NCBI RefSeq assembly: GCF_014650075.1
Contig: NZ_BMUG01000005.1
Coordinates: 558,001 to 622,000, forward strand
Reading direction: 5' to 3'
DNA length: 64,000 nucleotides
From: Streptomyces microflavus
Lineage (GTDB): Bacteria > Actinomycetota > Actinomycetes > Streptomycetales > Streptomycetaceae
The position numbers and the translations under genes were made by a program. The notes beneath the pieces were generated by a model, which worked only from the letters and a program-made list of their open reading frames with translations, did not search any database and had not been told where the DNA came from. Numbering within the stretch: position 1 is the stretch's first letter; each line of letters begins with the position of its first letter. Shown piece after piece: positions 9,775-19,539 of the stretch.

Positions 9775-11570
9775 ACGACGACCGGTTGCCCCCCGTCGCG
9801 CCGGAGGTCACGGCCACGCTCGTGGAGAACCTCTCGCCCCGGCTGCGCAAGCGGCTGGACGCGGCGGTCACGAAGCTCGGCGCCCGCCCGACGCACCGCG
9901 ACGGGGACACCGTCACGATCCAGGTCGACGACGAGACCGAGTTGCGCCTGCACGCCCCGGGCGGCGTGGTGGCGACGGCGGACGCCATCACCTGCGGTTG
10001 CCTCCTCGCCCCCGCATGCGTCCACCGCGCGGCCGCCGCCTGCGCCGCCCCCACGGCGGACCCGCCGCCGGACCTCGCCGACCGGCCCACCGGGGCAGCC
10101 CCCGAGCCCGCCTCCGTAACGGACCCCGCCTCCGTCCCCGACTCCGCCTCCTCGCCCTCCTCGCAGGAGGTGGCGAGCCCGGCGCAGCGTGCCGCGGCCG
10201 ACGCTCTGTGGTCGGCGGGCGCCGCCGTGCTGGAGGCGGGCATCGACGGGGCGGGAGCCGTCACCCAGTCGGCTCTCCTGCGAGCCGCACACACCGCCCG
10301 GATCCGGCACCTGCCGCGCGCCGCGGGCGCCGCGCTGTCCGTCGTCACAGTGCTGCGGGCGGCGCGAGCCGGGGACCCGTCCTACCGCACCGCCGACTTC
10401 GTCACGGCCCTGGCCGAACTCCTGGGCACCGCACACCGAGTCGGAACGGCGTCCGGGGCGGAGCTGGACGCTGCCAGAGGCCGCGCGCGCCGCCCGTACA
10501 GCCCGGACGGCTCACTGCGCCTGTACGGCCTGTTCACCGAGCCCGTGGTCACCGACTCGGGGCACGGTGGCGTCCGCACCTGGGTCGCCGGAACCGACGG
10601 CCGCCTCTTCACGGTCGGCGATGTGGCACCCGGCGGCGTCGGGCGAGCCGTTGGGGTGGCCGACCGGGCCGTGCGCCTGGGGGACACCGCGCTCACCCAC
10701 CGGGAGCTGGGCCGGGCCGGCCTGGCGGTGTCGGGAGCGACGGTCTCGCCGGACGGCAGACTGGGCGCCGGGAAGGGGGTCAAGGCCGTCACCGCCCGGG
10801 GCGCGGCGTGGACGGAGCTGCCGCTCGCCGCCCTGTGGGAGACGCCGCCGTCGGAACAGGCCGCCCGTGCCCTGCGGTCCACCTCCCGTTACGCTGACCC
10901 GGACGGCGGAGGCAGCGACCTGCTCTTCCTGGACGTCGAACTCATCGGCGCCGTACGGGAGTCGGCCGGCACCTGCCTGCTCGCGCTGAGCGGGACGGGC
11001 ATCGCGGTCCGGCTCACCGTCGCCGACGACGACCCCGCGCTGGCCCACCGCGACAATCTGATGCTGCTGGCAGCGGCGCCGGGGACACGACTGAGGATCA
11101 TCGGCCGCCTGGTGCCCGCCCCCCACCCCCGGCTCACCCTTCTCGCCTGCGCGCACCCCACCGGCGAGGGCACGATCGACCTCGGCCTCGACCGCCTGCG
11201 CCGCGCCGACCTCCCGGATCCGGCTGCCCCCGTGCACCCGGCCCCGCCACAGCCAGGCGGGCCGGGCGCGCACTCGCCCCTGTATCTCCTGGAGCGCCGG
11301 GTCGAACAGACGGTTTCTGCGGGCCGCGCCGCCCTCGGCATGCTCGGCGACGTCACCGCCGAGACCCGCCGTATCCGCCGCGCGGGCCTCCCCACGGCCG
11401 CCGGACTCCTCACCGCCCTGTGTACGTCGGCGTCCCAACGCGAACGTGACCTCTTCGGCCGCCTCCTCCCCGCCGACACCGACAGCTTCGCCACGCACTG
11501 GCTCACCGCTGCCCTTTACACGGCCGCAGTGGCCGATTCCCTGTGCGCCGCGGCGTGGGAACCGGTATAG
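9771..11570 (+). CDS. SWIM zinc-finger protein
   Basis: 599 residues; last gene of the operon. The zinc motif is C75-x-C77-x5-C83-x-H85 (ITCGCLLAPACVH), a compact SWIM finger expected to bind zinc and contact nucleic acid or protein. The first ~70 residues form the usual beta-rich lead-in to the finger (VTIQVDDETELRLHAPGG). A Pro/Ser-rich linker (about 105-140) precedes a helical and beta-rich C-terminal region of unknown function. Context matches yehQ-type genes. The start is fixed by the ATGA overlap with the VWA gene. The gene is followed by a 100-base gap before a convergent gene. Confidence 0.9.
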   Translation: MNDDRLPPVAPEVTATLVENLSPRLRKRLDAAVTKLGARPTHRDGDTVTIQVDDETELRLHAPGGVVATADAITCGCLLAPACVHRAAAACAAPTADPPPDLADRPTGAAPEPASVTDPASVPDSASSPSSQEVASPAQRAAADALWSAGAAVLEAGIDGAGAVTQSALLRAAHTARIRHLPRAAGAALSVVTVLRAARAGDPSYRTADFVTALAELLGTAHRVGTASGAELDAARGRARRPYSPDGSLRLYGLFTEPVVTDSGHGGVRTWVAGTDGRLFTVGDVAPGGVGRAVGVADRAVRLGDTALTHRELGRAGLAVSGATVSPDGRLGAGKGVKAVTARGAAWTELPLAALWETPPSEQAARALRSTSRYADPDGGGSDLLFLDVELIGAVRESAGTCLLALSGTGIAVRLTVADDDPALAHRDNLMLLAAAPGTRLRIIGRLVPAPHPRLTLLACAHPTGEGTIDLGLDRLRRADLPDPAAPVHPAPPQPGGPGAHSPLYLLERRVEQTVSAGRAALGMLGDVTAETRRIRRAGLPTAAGLLTALCTSASQRERDLFGRLLPADTDSFATHWLTAALYTAAVADSLCAAAWEPV

Positions 11571-11673
11571 GAGGGTCCGGCCGCAGCGCTATCCGTACCG
11601 GACCAGGGGCCAGGACGAGCCGTGGCGCAAACCGCTCAGCATTAGCGGGTGCAGGCCCGGACCTGCAGCGGCA

Positions 11674-12504
11674 TCAGGTCCGCAGACCGCGGTGGGAGGC
11701 GGGACCGTCCTGGACCGCGCCGGTGGCGGGGCCTCGCGCAGCAGTCGTGGAGCGTGCGCCGCCGTGCTCGTCGGATCCCATGATGACGTCTCCGTCGAAC
11801 ATGACGATCACGGCGGAGACGACGAGGGCGGCCAGCGGGCCGGCCAGCATGACCAGCAGGAACGACAGCATGCCGGCCGAGGACTGGGTGGCGGCCCCGT
11901 GGCTGCCGGAGGGGACGTCGAGCGCCGCCATTCCGGTGTAGTGCATGCCGGTCACGGCCACGCCCATGATCAGGCTTGCCCCGAAGCTCACCCAGAGGCC
12001 GTGCACGGAGACCGCCGCCCAGAGGGCGGCGGTCGCGGCCACCACCGCGATGAGGATGGACAGGGCCACCGTCATCGTGGAGTACCCCAGATCACCGGGG
12101 GTGTGCATGGCGGCCATACCCAGGTAGTGCATCGCGGCGACCCCCAGCCCGGTGAACACGCCGGCCGTGGTCAGCACCACTGCCCCCGGCCCGCGGAGTC
12201 CGACCAGGAACACACCGACGGACACCACGGCTATCGCGACCAGCAGGCTGAGAACGGTGGTGAGGGAGTCGTACTTCATCGACATGCCGTCGATGGTGAA
12301 TCCGGCCATGGCGATGAAGTGCATGGTCCAGATTCCACAGCCGATGGACACCGCGCCGAGGGCGAGCCAGCCGACCCGGTTGGTGCCGCGCCGGATCGCG
12401 CGGGTGGTGCACCGCAGCCCCAGAGCTGCACCCAGGCAGGCCATCAGGAAGGCAGCGACCGGGGTCACTGCCCCGTAGTGGAAGTTGGAGACGGTGGCTT
12501 CCAT
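11674..12504 (-). CDS. MHYT-domain integral membrane sensor protein
   Basis: A 276-residue protein with about seven membrane helices and three MHYT-type repeats: MHFIAMAGF, MHYLGMAAM and MHYTGMAAL. MHYT domains are proposed to bind copper or sense oxygen, CO or NO in the membrane. Here there is no GGDEF, EAL or kinase domain, so the output is unknown. Start choice: the frame is open a further 77 codons upstream, but the ATG at 12504 begins MEATVSNFHYG, has AAAGGA about 8 bases upstream, and the longer N-terminus is Arg-rich and non-membrane-like. It converges on the SWIM gene. An AT-rich patch at 12729-12770 may hold its promoter. Confidence 0.88.
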   Translation of the reverse strand: MEATVSNFHYGAVTPVAAFLMACLGAALGLRCTTRAIRRGTNRVGWLALGAVSIGCGIWTMHFIAMAGFTIDGMSMKYDSLTTVLSLLVAIAVVSVGVFLVGLRGPGAVVLTTAGVFTGLGVAAMHYLGMAAMHTPGDLGYSTMTVALSILIAVVAATAALWAAVSVHGLWVSFGASLIMGVAVTGMHYTGMAALDVPSGSHGAATQSSAGMLSFLLVMLAGPLAALVVSAVIVMFDGDVIMGSDEHGGARSTTAARGPATGAVQDGPASHRGLRT

Positions 12505-12776
12505 GAGGGGAGTCCTTTGCGAGCGGCCGGTAGTGGCTGTGGACCTGCGAACGGCAGTGCGGGCGATGAGATTCAGACAGGCGGAACGGTTGGCTTCGCG
12601 GCCTCCGTGACTTACGGCGATCCGCCGGGCAGCCCCAAGGTTTGACTGTGCACCGTGGAGGTCGCCGTCCCCCGCTTCGGACGCTCGGCGCTTCTCCTGC
12701 CGACTCGTGGCCGACCGCACTGATGCACCGATCATTTTCGGCCAACCAATATTGAGGATTCAACCACATCGCCGCA

Positions 12777-13526
12777 GTGCCGGGTCTGCGCCACCACATC
12801 CACCTGCGCGCCGAGTGGCTTCCCGACGAACTGCTGCGCGCGGTGGAGCGGGCGGACGGCCGGGACCTGCTCCACGAGGAGCGCTGGAGCCGGTCTCCTT
12901 GGAGACTTCCAAGCAGCTGTTGCCGTCCCGACGTTGAGGGGTGCTGGTCGAGCGAGTGGAATCCGCATGCGGTCGCCGCCGCCCCCAGCCTCGATGTGCA
13001 GGTGCCGACCTGCCCCGAGTGGACGCTGTTCGATCTGGTGCAACACCTGGGCGAGGGGCGCCGCGCCTGGGCCGCGACCATCGCCGCAGGGCCTGACGCC
13101 ACGTCCAAGTCCGCCCCGCAGGGCGACCCGTCCGTGCCTCGGGAACGTGACGCCCAGCTCACCGTGGGCGTCCCGCAGCCGCTGCCGGACGAGGTGGCAC
13201 TCGACGGTGTCGAGGAGTTCCTGACCACCATCTGCACGACGACGGTCGCCTGGCCGCACGAGCCCGCCGGTGTCGACTACCACGCCACCGAGGGCCGCTC
13301 CTGGCGCAACTGGCTCTCCGACGACGGCGCGCGGCTCGACCGCCTGCCCGAACCCGGCGCAGGGCCGACCGCCGACGAGGAGCCGGATGCGGCCGACGCC
13401 TCCGCCCGAGGCACGGCCAACGAACTGGTCCTCGGCTTCTACGGCCGTATTCCGTTCGGCTCCCTGAAGCTCGACGGCAACGGGCGTATCTTCGACCAGC
13501 TGGTTGCCTGGGACCCGGAGCAGTAG
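12777..13526 (+). pseudogene. Damaged maleylpyruvate isomerase (MDMPI)-family gene
   Basis: From about 12960 the frame reads like a mycothiol-dependent maleylpyruvate isomerase/DinB-like protein: VPTCPEWTLFDLVQHLGEG, then LDGVEEFLTT, and the C-terminal GTANELVLGFYGRIP...VAWDPEQ. The middle is too short: roughly 50-60 residues, including the usual WARRxAHE metal-site region, are missing between AATIAAGP and PQPLPDEV. Upstream, residues 3-40 (HLRAEWLPDELLRAVERADG) look like coding sequence from an unrelated protein fused in frame. No ribosome site precedes a convincing start. I read this as a deletion remnant. It could be a divergent intact gene. Confidence 0.6.
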
Positions 13527-13767
13527 TCCGCGCCACTACCGCCCGCCACAGCACCACCGGTCCGCCCCGGCGCGGGAGAACCCGCCGGGCCGCTGCATAC
13601 GCCGTGAAGGGCGTCACTCTGTTCGGGGCCCGCCGCTCTCACGGCTGACGCCGAGTCAGGATCGCCTCCGACACATCGGGAGGGGAGGCTGTCCGGTTCG
13701 GTCACGGCCCACGCACAGCGCTCCAGCTCCATCAGGACGTTCCCTGGGTCCAGCGCCCCGGCGAGGG

Positions 13768-14523
13768 TCACAGCTGGTGGCGGACCCCGGCCTCCTGCTG
13801 GGCCTCGGTGAGCTGTTCGCGCAGGTCGCCCTCGATGGACTCGCGGGCCTTGCCGCGGCGGAAGAGCGGTAGCACGGTGCGCTGTTTGCCGTCCTCGACA
13901 AGCAGGGCGAGCCCGCCGTAGAGCGCGAAGACCCCGATGCCGAGACCGGTCCAGCCCGCCGCGATCTGCAGAGCTTTCCCGAGCCCCGCCTCGTAGAGGC
14001 CCGTGAGGGCGAAGCGTACGGCCGTAATGCCGAGCAGGACGGCGAACAGGGGCTTGGACTGCGCGGCCGCCCCGGCGAGCGCGAGCACGAACGGGACGAG
14101 CGCCAGGAGGAAGACAGCCTGGGCCACCACCGGCGTACCGGGCGGGGAGTCCAGGGACGTCACGCTCGTTCCCGCCCAGGCGGCACCGAGCAGCAGCAGC
14201 GCCGTGCCGGCGCCCGCGTCGCGGGCCAGGAAGGCGAAGACCCCGCCGACGAGCTGGAGCGGCACCACGAAGATGAGGACGAGGAGCAGAAGGATGCTGC
14301 TCTGCTCGGCCGGTACCCAGCCGAGCTGGAGGGAGGACAGGACTGTGCTGCCCATGCCGAGAGCGAAGAAGCCCAGCGGCAGCGGGCTGGCGATCGGGCG
14401 TAGCACGATGCGTGTGACCGCATCGGTGGCCAGCGGTTCTGAGGGGCCGTTCGGGCCGGAATCGTGGGGCACCGTGAAAGCGTACGAGTTCTGGATCGGT
14501 TCGCCGCCACGGGCAGCGATCAC
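13768..14523 (-). CDS. GPR1/FUN34/YaaH-type (acetate-transporter-like) membrane protein
   Basis: About 251 residues with six predicted membrane helices. The segment PLPLGFFALGMGSTVLSSLQ resembles the NPAPLG signature of the AceTr family, which moves acetate/succinate with protons in bacteria. A charged cytoplasmic tail (KARESIEGDLREQLTEAQQE) follows the last helix. The GTG at 14523 is the first start in the open frame, with no clear ribosome site; a GTG 17 codons further in is the alternative. Neither neighbour suggests acetate metabolism, so the substrate is unproven. Confidence 0.75.
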   Translation of the reverse strand: MIAARGGEPIQNSYAFTVPHDSGPNGPSEPLATDAVTRIVLRPIASPLPLGFFALGMGSTVLSSLQLGWVPAEQSSILLLLVLIFVVPLQLVGGVFAFLARDAGAGTALLLLGAAWAGTSVTSLDSPPGTPVVAQAVFLLALVPFVLALAGAAAQSKPLFAVLLGITAVRFALTGLYEAGLGKALQIAAGWTGLGIGVFALYGGLALLVEDGKQRTVLPLFRRGKARESIEGDLREQLTEAQQEAGVRHQL

Positions 14524-14920
14524 GGCGGCGGCGCTGCTCGCACGTCACCGGCCATGGGCGGTGGCCCGGACCGTTGTCGGGCTTCTGCTGGAAGTTCCGG
14601 CCGGTGGTTGCTCCGTACCCCTTCACCGTCCGCCGGGCCGGATGCCTGCGTGATGGCGTCGGTGGGGCGTGGCGTCCGCGAGCGCGCCACTCCTCGGGCA
14701 GGGCGGCCCGCAAGGTCGCCGACCGGTTCGACATCGTCCCCCGGCCCGCGGGCGCCCTGCTGGCGGCCGGCAGTTCCATCATCGCCCCCGTACCGCTCTC
14801 CCGCCCCTTGCCCACCGCTGACAGGTCTGTCGTGACGATGGCAGGGAAGACGGCGTAGGGCCGAGGGAGAACAGGCTCCCCAGGAACCGCCGTACGGCGG
14901 AGCAGACGTGGGGGGACCAG
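14524..14920. other. Intergenic, no gene seen
   Basis: About 400 bases between the divergent acetate-transporter-like and PAP2/DAGK genes. Frames are open on both strands but show no family resemblance, ribosome site or hydrophobic segment. It probably carries both promoters; I could not place them. Confidence 0.5.
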
Positions 14921-16669
14921 ATGCCGACTGCCGTTCCGGCGAGATCGACCGGGGGGCCGGAAGCACCGGCCCCCCGACGTCCCGGCCGATCTCCCGCCCT
15001 GTCCAGCGGCGCAGCCCGGGCGGCGGTGCGCATCGGCGCCTTCGCCCTCTGCCAGGCTGCCGTGATGGCCGGGGCCGGCCTGCTGATCACCGGGCCGGGC
15101 CACGGCCGTTGGCCTCTGACCGTCGAGGACGCGGTCAACGAGTCGCTCGAGGGCGCCCGTACAAGCGCCCTCACCACCGCCTCCACCATCGTCTCCGCCT
15201 TCGGGGACACCAGCACAGTGGTGGGCATCACCTTCGTGTCCTGCCTGCTCCTGGTCCTGGTGCCCCGGCTGCCCCTGTGGCGCGAGGCGGTCTTCCTGGC
15301 GGCCGGGGTCTCGCTCCAGTCGGCGGTCTTCCTCCTGATCACCGCCTCCGTGGACCGGACGCGTCCGGACGTGGAGCGCCTCGACGACTCGCCGCCCACG
15401 TCCAGTTACACCTCGGGTCACACCGGTGCGGCCACCGCCCTCTACGCCGGACTCGCCGTACTGGTCCTGTCCCGGGTTCGCGGCCCGTGGCGCAGGCCGC
15501 TGGCCGCACTCCTGCTGCTCGTTCCGCTCCTCGTGGGGCTGGCGCGGCTCTACCGGGGCATGCACCACCCCACCGACGTGGCCGGCGGGCTCCTGAACGG
15601 CTCGCTGTCCCTGATCGTCGTGGGCCGGGCCGTGCTCGCCGACCACTCCTGGGCGGCCCCGCCGCCGGCCGACGCGATGGACATCGCCATGGCCGCCGCC
15701 GAACGGCGGGCCGCGCCCGCGCGGAAGCACGCCACCGTCATCGTCAACCCCACGGTGACCGACCCGGCCACCCGTGACCAACTGGCACTGGTGCTCGCCC
15801 AGCACGGCTATCGAGCCCCCTCCTTCGTCGACACCACCGCGCAGGACACCGGCGGCGGCCAGACGGCCGAGGCCCTGCGCGGCGGGGCCGAGCTGATCGT
15901 GGTCTGCGGCGGCGACGGCACGGTCCGCGCGGTCGCGGACGCCATGGCCGGATCCGGCGTCCCCTTGGTCCTCGTACCGTGCGGCACCGGCAATCTGCTG
16001 GTCCGTAACCTCGGACTGCCGATCCGCCCCGCCGACGCGCTGGCGTCCGGGCTGACCGGCGAGCCCTACGCACTGGATCTCGGCCGGATCGAGGGCGACG
16101 GATTCCCCACCGTCCACTTCACGGCCATGGCCGGCGCCGGGCTGGACGCGGCGATGCTGGAGGAGACCCCCGACCGCACCAAGTCGGCCCTGGGCTGGCC
16201 CGCGTACGTCCTGGCCGGAGCCAGGGGACTGCGCGCTCCCCGGATGCGGCTGGCCGTACGCCTGGACGGCGGGCCGGAGCTGCACCGCACGGCCCGCATG
16301 GTGCTCGTCGCCAACATCGGGACCGTCCAGGCGGGCGCGGCACCGGTGCCCGCCGCCCGGCCGGACGACGGGCTGCTGGACCTCGCGGTCTTCGACCCCC
16401 GGGGCGTGGGCGGCTGGCTGCGCGCGGCCGGCGTGCTGCTGAGCGGAAAGAGCCGGGGCGGGGGTGGCCGCCGGGCGGCCGGAACGTCCCGCTCCACGAC
16501 CGCCGTCGGCGGCCCCGTGGAGTTCCACACCTTCCGCCGCGCCGAACTGTCCTTCACCCGGCCACAGCCGCGCGAGGTCGACGGAGACCCGGTGGGCCCC
16601 GGCCGACGTCTCACCGCCGAGGTCCGCCCCGGCGCCCTGACCGTCATGCTGCCCGCACGGGAGCGGTGA
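14921..16669 (+). CDS. Bifunctional PAP2 phosphatase / diacylglycerol (lipid) kinase
   Basis: 582 residues. The N-terminal half (about 30-235) is a membrane PAP2 domain: phosphatase motifs DRTRPDVERL, SYTSGHTGA and the RLYRGMHHPTDV histidine block. Residues about 268-580 are a DAGK/LCB5-type lipid kinase: VIVNPTV, the ATP-binding GGDGTVRAVADAM and CGTGNLLVRNLGLP. The combination is known in actinomycetes and suggests interconversion of phosphorylated and dephosphorylated lipids at the membrane. ATG 14921 is preceded by a G-rich GGGGGGA run. The stop overlaps the following BrkB gene, so the two are one transcription unit. Confidence 0.92.
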   Translation: MPTAVPARSTGGPEAPAPRRPGRSPALSSGAARAAVRIGAFALCQAAVMAGAGLLITGPGHGRWPLTVEDAVNESLEGARTSALTTASTIVSAFGDTSTVVGITFVSCLLLVLVPRLPLWREAVFLAAGVSLQSAVFLLITASVDRTRPDVERLDDSPPTSSYTSGHTGAATALYAGLAVLVLSRVRGPWRRPLAALLLLVPLLVGLARLYRGMHHPTDVAGGLLNGSLSLIVVGRAVLADHSWAAPPPADAMDIAMAAAERRAAPARKHATVIVNPTVTDPATRDQLALVLAQHGYRAPSFVDTTAQDTGGGQTAEALRGGAELIVVCGGDGTVRAVADAMAGSGVPLVLVPCGTGNLLVRNLGLPIRPADALASGLTGEPYALDLGRIEGDGFPTVHFTAMAGAGLDAAMLEETPDRTKSALGWPAYVLAGARGLRAPRMRLAVRLDGGPELHRTARMVLVANIGTVQAGAAPVPAARPDDGLLDLAVFDPRGVGGWLRAAGVLLSGKSRGGGGRRAAGTSRSTTAVGGPVEFHTFRRAELSFTRPQPREVDGDPVGPGRRLTAEVRPGALTVMLPARER

Positions 16670-17622
16670 TGGGAACCGCGACCCGGGTACCGGTGACCCG
16701 CGACATGAGCGGCGACGAACTGTCCGGCGACGAGGCGCTCGCGGCCCTGCGCCGGTACGGGCGCTGGCCACTGGTACGGGACGCCTTCGTACGCTTCCGT
16801 TACGCCGACGGCTTCAGCCACGCCCGCGCGCTGGCCCTGCAGACGATCCTGGCCATCATCCCCCTGGTGATCGCGTTCGTCGGCCTGTCGACCGAGCTCC
16901 ACACCGAGAGCGTGGGCAGGCTCGCCGAACTCACGATCCGCGGCGTCAGCGAGGGCCCGAGCGCCCAGGTGGTGGACGACGCCCTGAACCGCAACCAGCG
17001 GGGCGACGGGGACGGGCCCGAGGTCGCCCTCTGGCTGGGGCTGGCCTTCTCGCTGGCCAACGTCACCACCGCGATGTGCCAGATAGAGCGGGGGGCCAAC
17101 CGTATATACGGAGTGGAGCGGGACCGCGTCTTCCACCGCAAGTACCTGCGCGGCCTGATCATGGCGCTGAGCGCCGGCATCCCGCTCGGCATCGGCTCGA
17201 TCATGATGGTGGCCGGCGGGGACCTCGTGGCGGCCGCCGCCACTGTGTACGGCCTGGGCGACACGGCCCGGAACGCCTGGGACCTGCTGCGATGGCCGGT
17301 GGGCTTCCTGCTCGCCCTCATCTCGGCGAGCGCGATCTTCCGCCGGTCCCCGCGCCGCAGGCAGCCCGGCTACACCTGGCTGGTCTTCGGCGCGGCCGTC
17401 TACCTCGTCCTGTGGACGGCACTCACCTGGCTCCTGAGCCTCTACCTCGGGATCAGCGGCTCCTTCGACACCGTCTACGGGCCCCTGAGCGCGTTCATGT
17501 CGCTGCTCCTGTGGGCCTATCTCACCTCCGTAGCCCTCTTCGTCGGGCTGTCCTTCGCCGCCCAACTGGAAGCAGCCCGGGCCCGCAGGCCCGGTCCCAT
17601 CGCCGCCGACCCCGGAGCATGA
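16669..17622 (+). CDS. YihY/BrkB-family membrane protein
   Basis: About 317 residues, six predicted membrane helices. The N-terminal DAFVRFRYADGFSHARALAL plus TILAIIPLVIAFVG are typical of the family, whose physiological role is still uncertain. The ATG shares a base with the upstream TGA (TGATG); the preceding GTG at 16666 would also serve. Translational coupling to the PAP2/lipid kinase gene hints at a shared envelope-lipid role. A paralogue lies at 30583-31680. Confidence 0.88.
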   Translation: MGTATRVPVTRDMSGDELSGDEALAALRRYGRWPLVRDAFVRFRYADGFSHARALALQTILAIIPLVIAFVGLSTELHTESVGRLAELTIRGVSEGPSAQVVDDALNRNQRGDGDGPEVALWLGLAFSLANVTTAMCQIERGANRIYGVERDRVFHRKYLRGLIMALSAGIPLGIGSIMMVAGGDLVAAAATVYGLGDTARNAWDLLRWPVGFLLALISASAIFRRSPRRRQPGYTWLVFGAAVYLVLWTALTWLLSLYLGISGSFDTVYGPLSAFMSLLLWAYLTSVALFVGLSFAAQLEAARARRPGPIAADPGA

Positions 17623-17759
17623 GGCGCCACAACTCTGCTCGGGCCTGGCGCACTTCACGGGTACAGGCCCCGCAGGGATGTGTCGGAAGGCCTCGAACCC
17701 GAGGTGACGGACGAGCCCCCCGAGCCGGAGACGTACGGCGCCCGGAGCAGCTCGCCGGA

Positions 17760-18272
17760 TCAGTAGCCCTGGCCGGCCAGGAAGGAGTCGAAGTCGAGGG
17801 CCAGGGAACGGGCTTCGGTGATGTGCGCCTCGCTGTCCCTGTCGACCAGCACGAACGTGCAGATGCCCTGCCCGGCCCGGACGACCCACATGGCGCGGCC
17901 TCCCTCCCGCAGCAGCGCGAGCTCCAGCTCGCTCCCGGTGACCACGTCGGAGATGAGCTCCCGGCTCTCACGCTGCCAGAGGGTGCCCGCGATCCGCAGG
18001 CCCCGGGAGTGGACGGCCTCCTCGCACACCGTGCACAGGGCTTCGATGTCGTCCGCGCGGTCGTCCTCCCCGACCGGGGTGCCGGCCCCTGACCCGGCGG
18101 CGCTCGCCCCCGTCCGGAAGTACGGCCACGCGTCCTCGCCGCCCCGGCCCGCGGCGGCGAAGAACCCCGCCTCGGCGGAGAACGCGGCGGCGGCCAGCAC
18201 CGGCGACCCTTCCTCGCCGAGCGCCAGATGCGTACGGAGAACTTCGCCCCACTGTTCGGTCACCGGAGACAT
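17760..18272 (-). CDS. Hypothetical soluble protein, 170 aa
   Basis: I do not recognise a family. The protein is acidic and soluble, with a Gly/Ala-rich segment (residues ~40-65) and a well-conserved-looking C-terminus, MWVVRAGQGICTFVLVDRDS followed by an amphipathic helix (ARSLALDFDSFLAG). Two cysteines lie close together in LCTVCEEAVHS. ATG 18272 has AAAGGA about 8 bases upstream; the GTG one codon earlier is less well spaced. It converges with the BrkB gene. Confidence 0.7.
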   Translation of the reverse strand: MSPVTEQWGEVLRTHLALGEEGSPVLAAAAFSAEAGFFAAAGRGGEDAWPYFRTGASAAGSGAGTPVGEDDRADDIEALCTVCEEAVHSRGLRIAGTLWQRESRELISDVVTGSELELALLREGGRAMWVVRAGQGICTFVLVDRDSEAHITEARSLALDFDSFLAGQGY

Positions 18273-18540
18273 CACTGGGTCCTTTCATCGGCTTCCGCCG
18301 TGTCGTCGGTACGGTCCCGGAGCTGGTCACGCGCCGGGCGGCGGCCCGGATCCACCCGGCGGCCCAGCATCTTCTGCCCGCATATCACCATGTCAGACCC
18401 GCTTTCGCCCCAGCGCGGTATGCCGGCCTGGCACCCACCCTTGAGGCACTCGGCGGCGGGCGCCGGGTTCGAAAGTCGTCGGCCGGGCACACGAGGCAGA
18501 CATCACCGTCCAAGCAACAGCACCATGAACGGGAGCTCTC

Positions 18541-18783
18541 ATGATGGTCGTAGGAATAGTCGCCCTCTGTGTCGTTCTCGCCGTACTGGCGTTCTTCGTA
18601 CCGCGGCTCTCCCGCGGTCCGGAGCGCGGTACGCAGCGCACGCTCGGCCTGGGGTCCCGCGCGGGCGGCAAGGCGCCCGGCATCCTGGGCCGCATCTTCA
18701 GCAAGCCTTTCCGCAGCAGTTCCAAGGCCGTCGGCCGCAGTGGCTCGGCCGGGCGCCGCACCCGTGGCCACATGCCGTTCTGA
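18541..18783 (+). CDS. Small membrane protein (DUF6411-like)
   Basis: 80 residues: one N-terminal membrane helix (VVGIVALCVVLAVLAFFV) and a basic, Ser/Gly-rich cytoplasmic tail ending RTRGHMPF. I recall the same architecture and C-terminus in a small Streptomyces family (DUF6411); function unknown. GGGAG lies 6 bases before the ATG. Confidence 0.72.
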   Translation: MMVVGIVALCVVLAVLAFFVPRLSRGPERGTQRTLGLGSRAGGKAPGILGRIFSKPFRSSSKAVGRSGSAGRRTRGHMPF

Positions 18784-18958
18784 CTCCGGTCCTGGCATCA
18801 GGAACCGACCTCGGTCCTGCCGGATGACGACCCGGCTCAGGACGCGGCCGACGGAATGCCGTCGTCCCCGGGCGGTCCGGCCCTCCGCTCGGCGTGCGGT
18901 GAAGGTGGTGCCCGCACGCCGAGGGCCGCGCCACCAAGGTCGATGAGTCTCCACGCCG

Positions 18959-19369
18959 CTACCGGTCGATGTCGGTGTGAACCCCGCGCAGCCGAAGCCG
19001 GACTTTCAGGAACTCCATCTCCGACAACGTACCCACCAGGCCGTCCTGGCTCAGTTCCCCGGCCAGCTCAAGAGCTCGCGACAACGAGGTGGCTGCTACC
19101 TCCCGGAGGACCTTCGCAGCTGGGACGAGACGGGAATCGGGACCGGCCAGCCGCAGCCTGACAGGCCCGTGCGCTGTGAGGAGAGCCTCCCGGACATCAT
19201 CAGGTGCTGGTCCCGGACCGGCGTGTTCACACGAGTGGATGCCGCAGAACCCGCAGGAGAACTCCGAGTCCCACCACAACTCATCGTCCAGGATGAACTG
19301 GTTCACCTGTCGCACCGCCATGCTGCCGCACTCGCAACGCGATGCGATCTCCGCAGTCTGACCAGTCAC
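18959..19369 (-). CDS. Hypothetical protein with Cys-rich N-terminus
   Basis: 136 residues. The first ~50 hold five cysteines and a histidine arranged CEC...CGFCGIHSCEH, suggestive of a zinc-ribbon-like site. The rest is helical (ATSLSRALELAGELSQDGL). No family recognised. The GTG start at 19369 has GGGAG 5 bases upstream. Confidence 0.6.
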   Translation of the reverse strand: MTGQTAEIASRCECGSMAVRQVNQFILDDELWWDSEFSCGFCGIHSCEHAGPGPAPDDVREALLTAHGPVRLRLAGPDSRLVPAAKVLREVAATSLSRALELAGELSQDGLVGTLSEMEFLKVRLRLRGVHTDIDR

Positions 19370-19539
19370 CCGGGCTCCCTCCCGTTCCCCGCTGCCGGGC
19401 TGATCCTGTCGCAGTCGGCAACGCCACCGCGAGCGGCTTCTGGTAGAACCGGGCCGTCACCGTTCCGGAGCCGGTCCCGACGACTCTTCTGTCCGGCAGT
19501 CGTCGGCCCGCTGCTACGGCCCACACCCTGGAGCCCGCT

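Noticed and set aside
13439..16771. Minus-strand frame of 1,110 codons
   Set aside because: Runs antisense through the PAP2/DAGK gene, and its other stretches match no family; composition is shadow-like.
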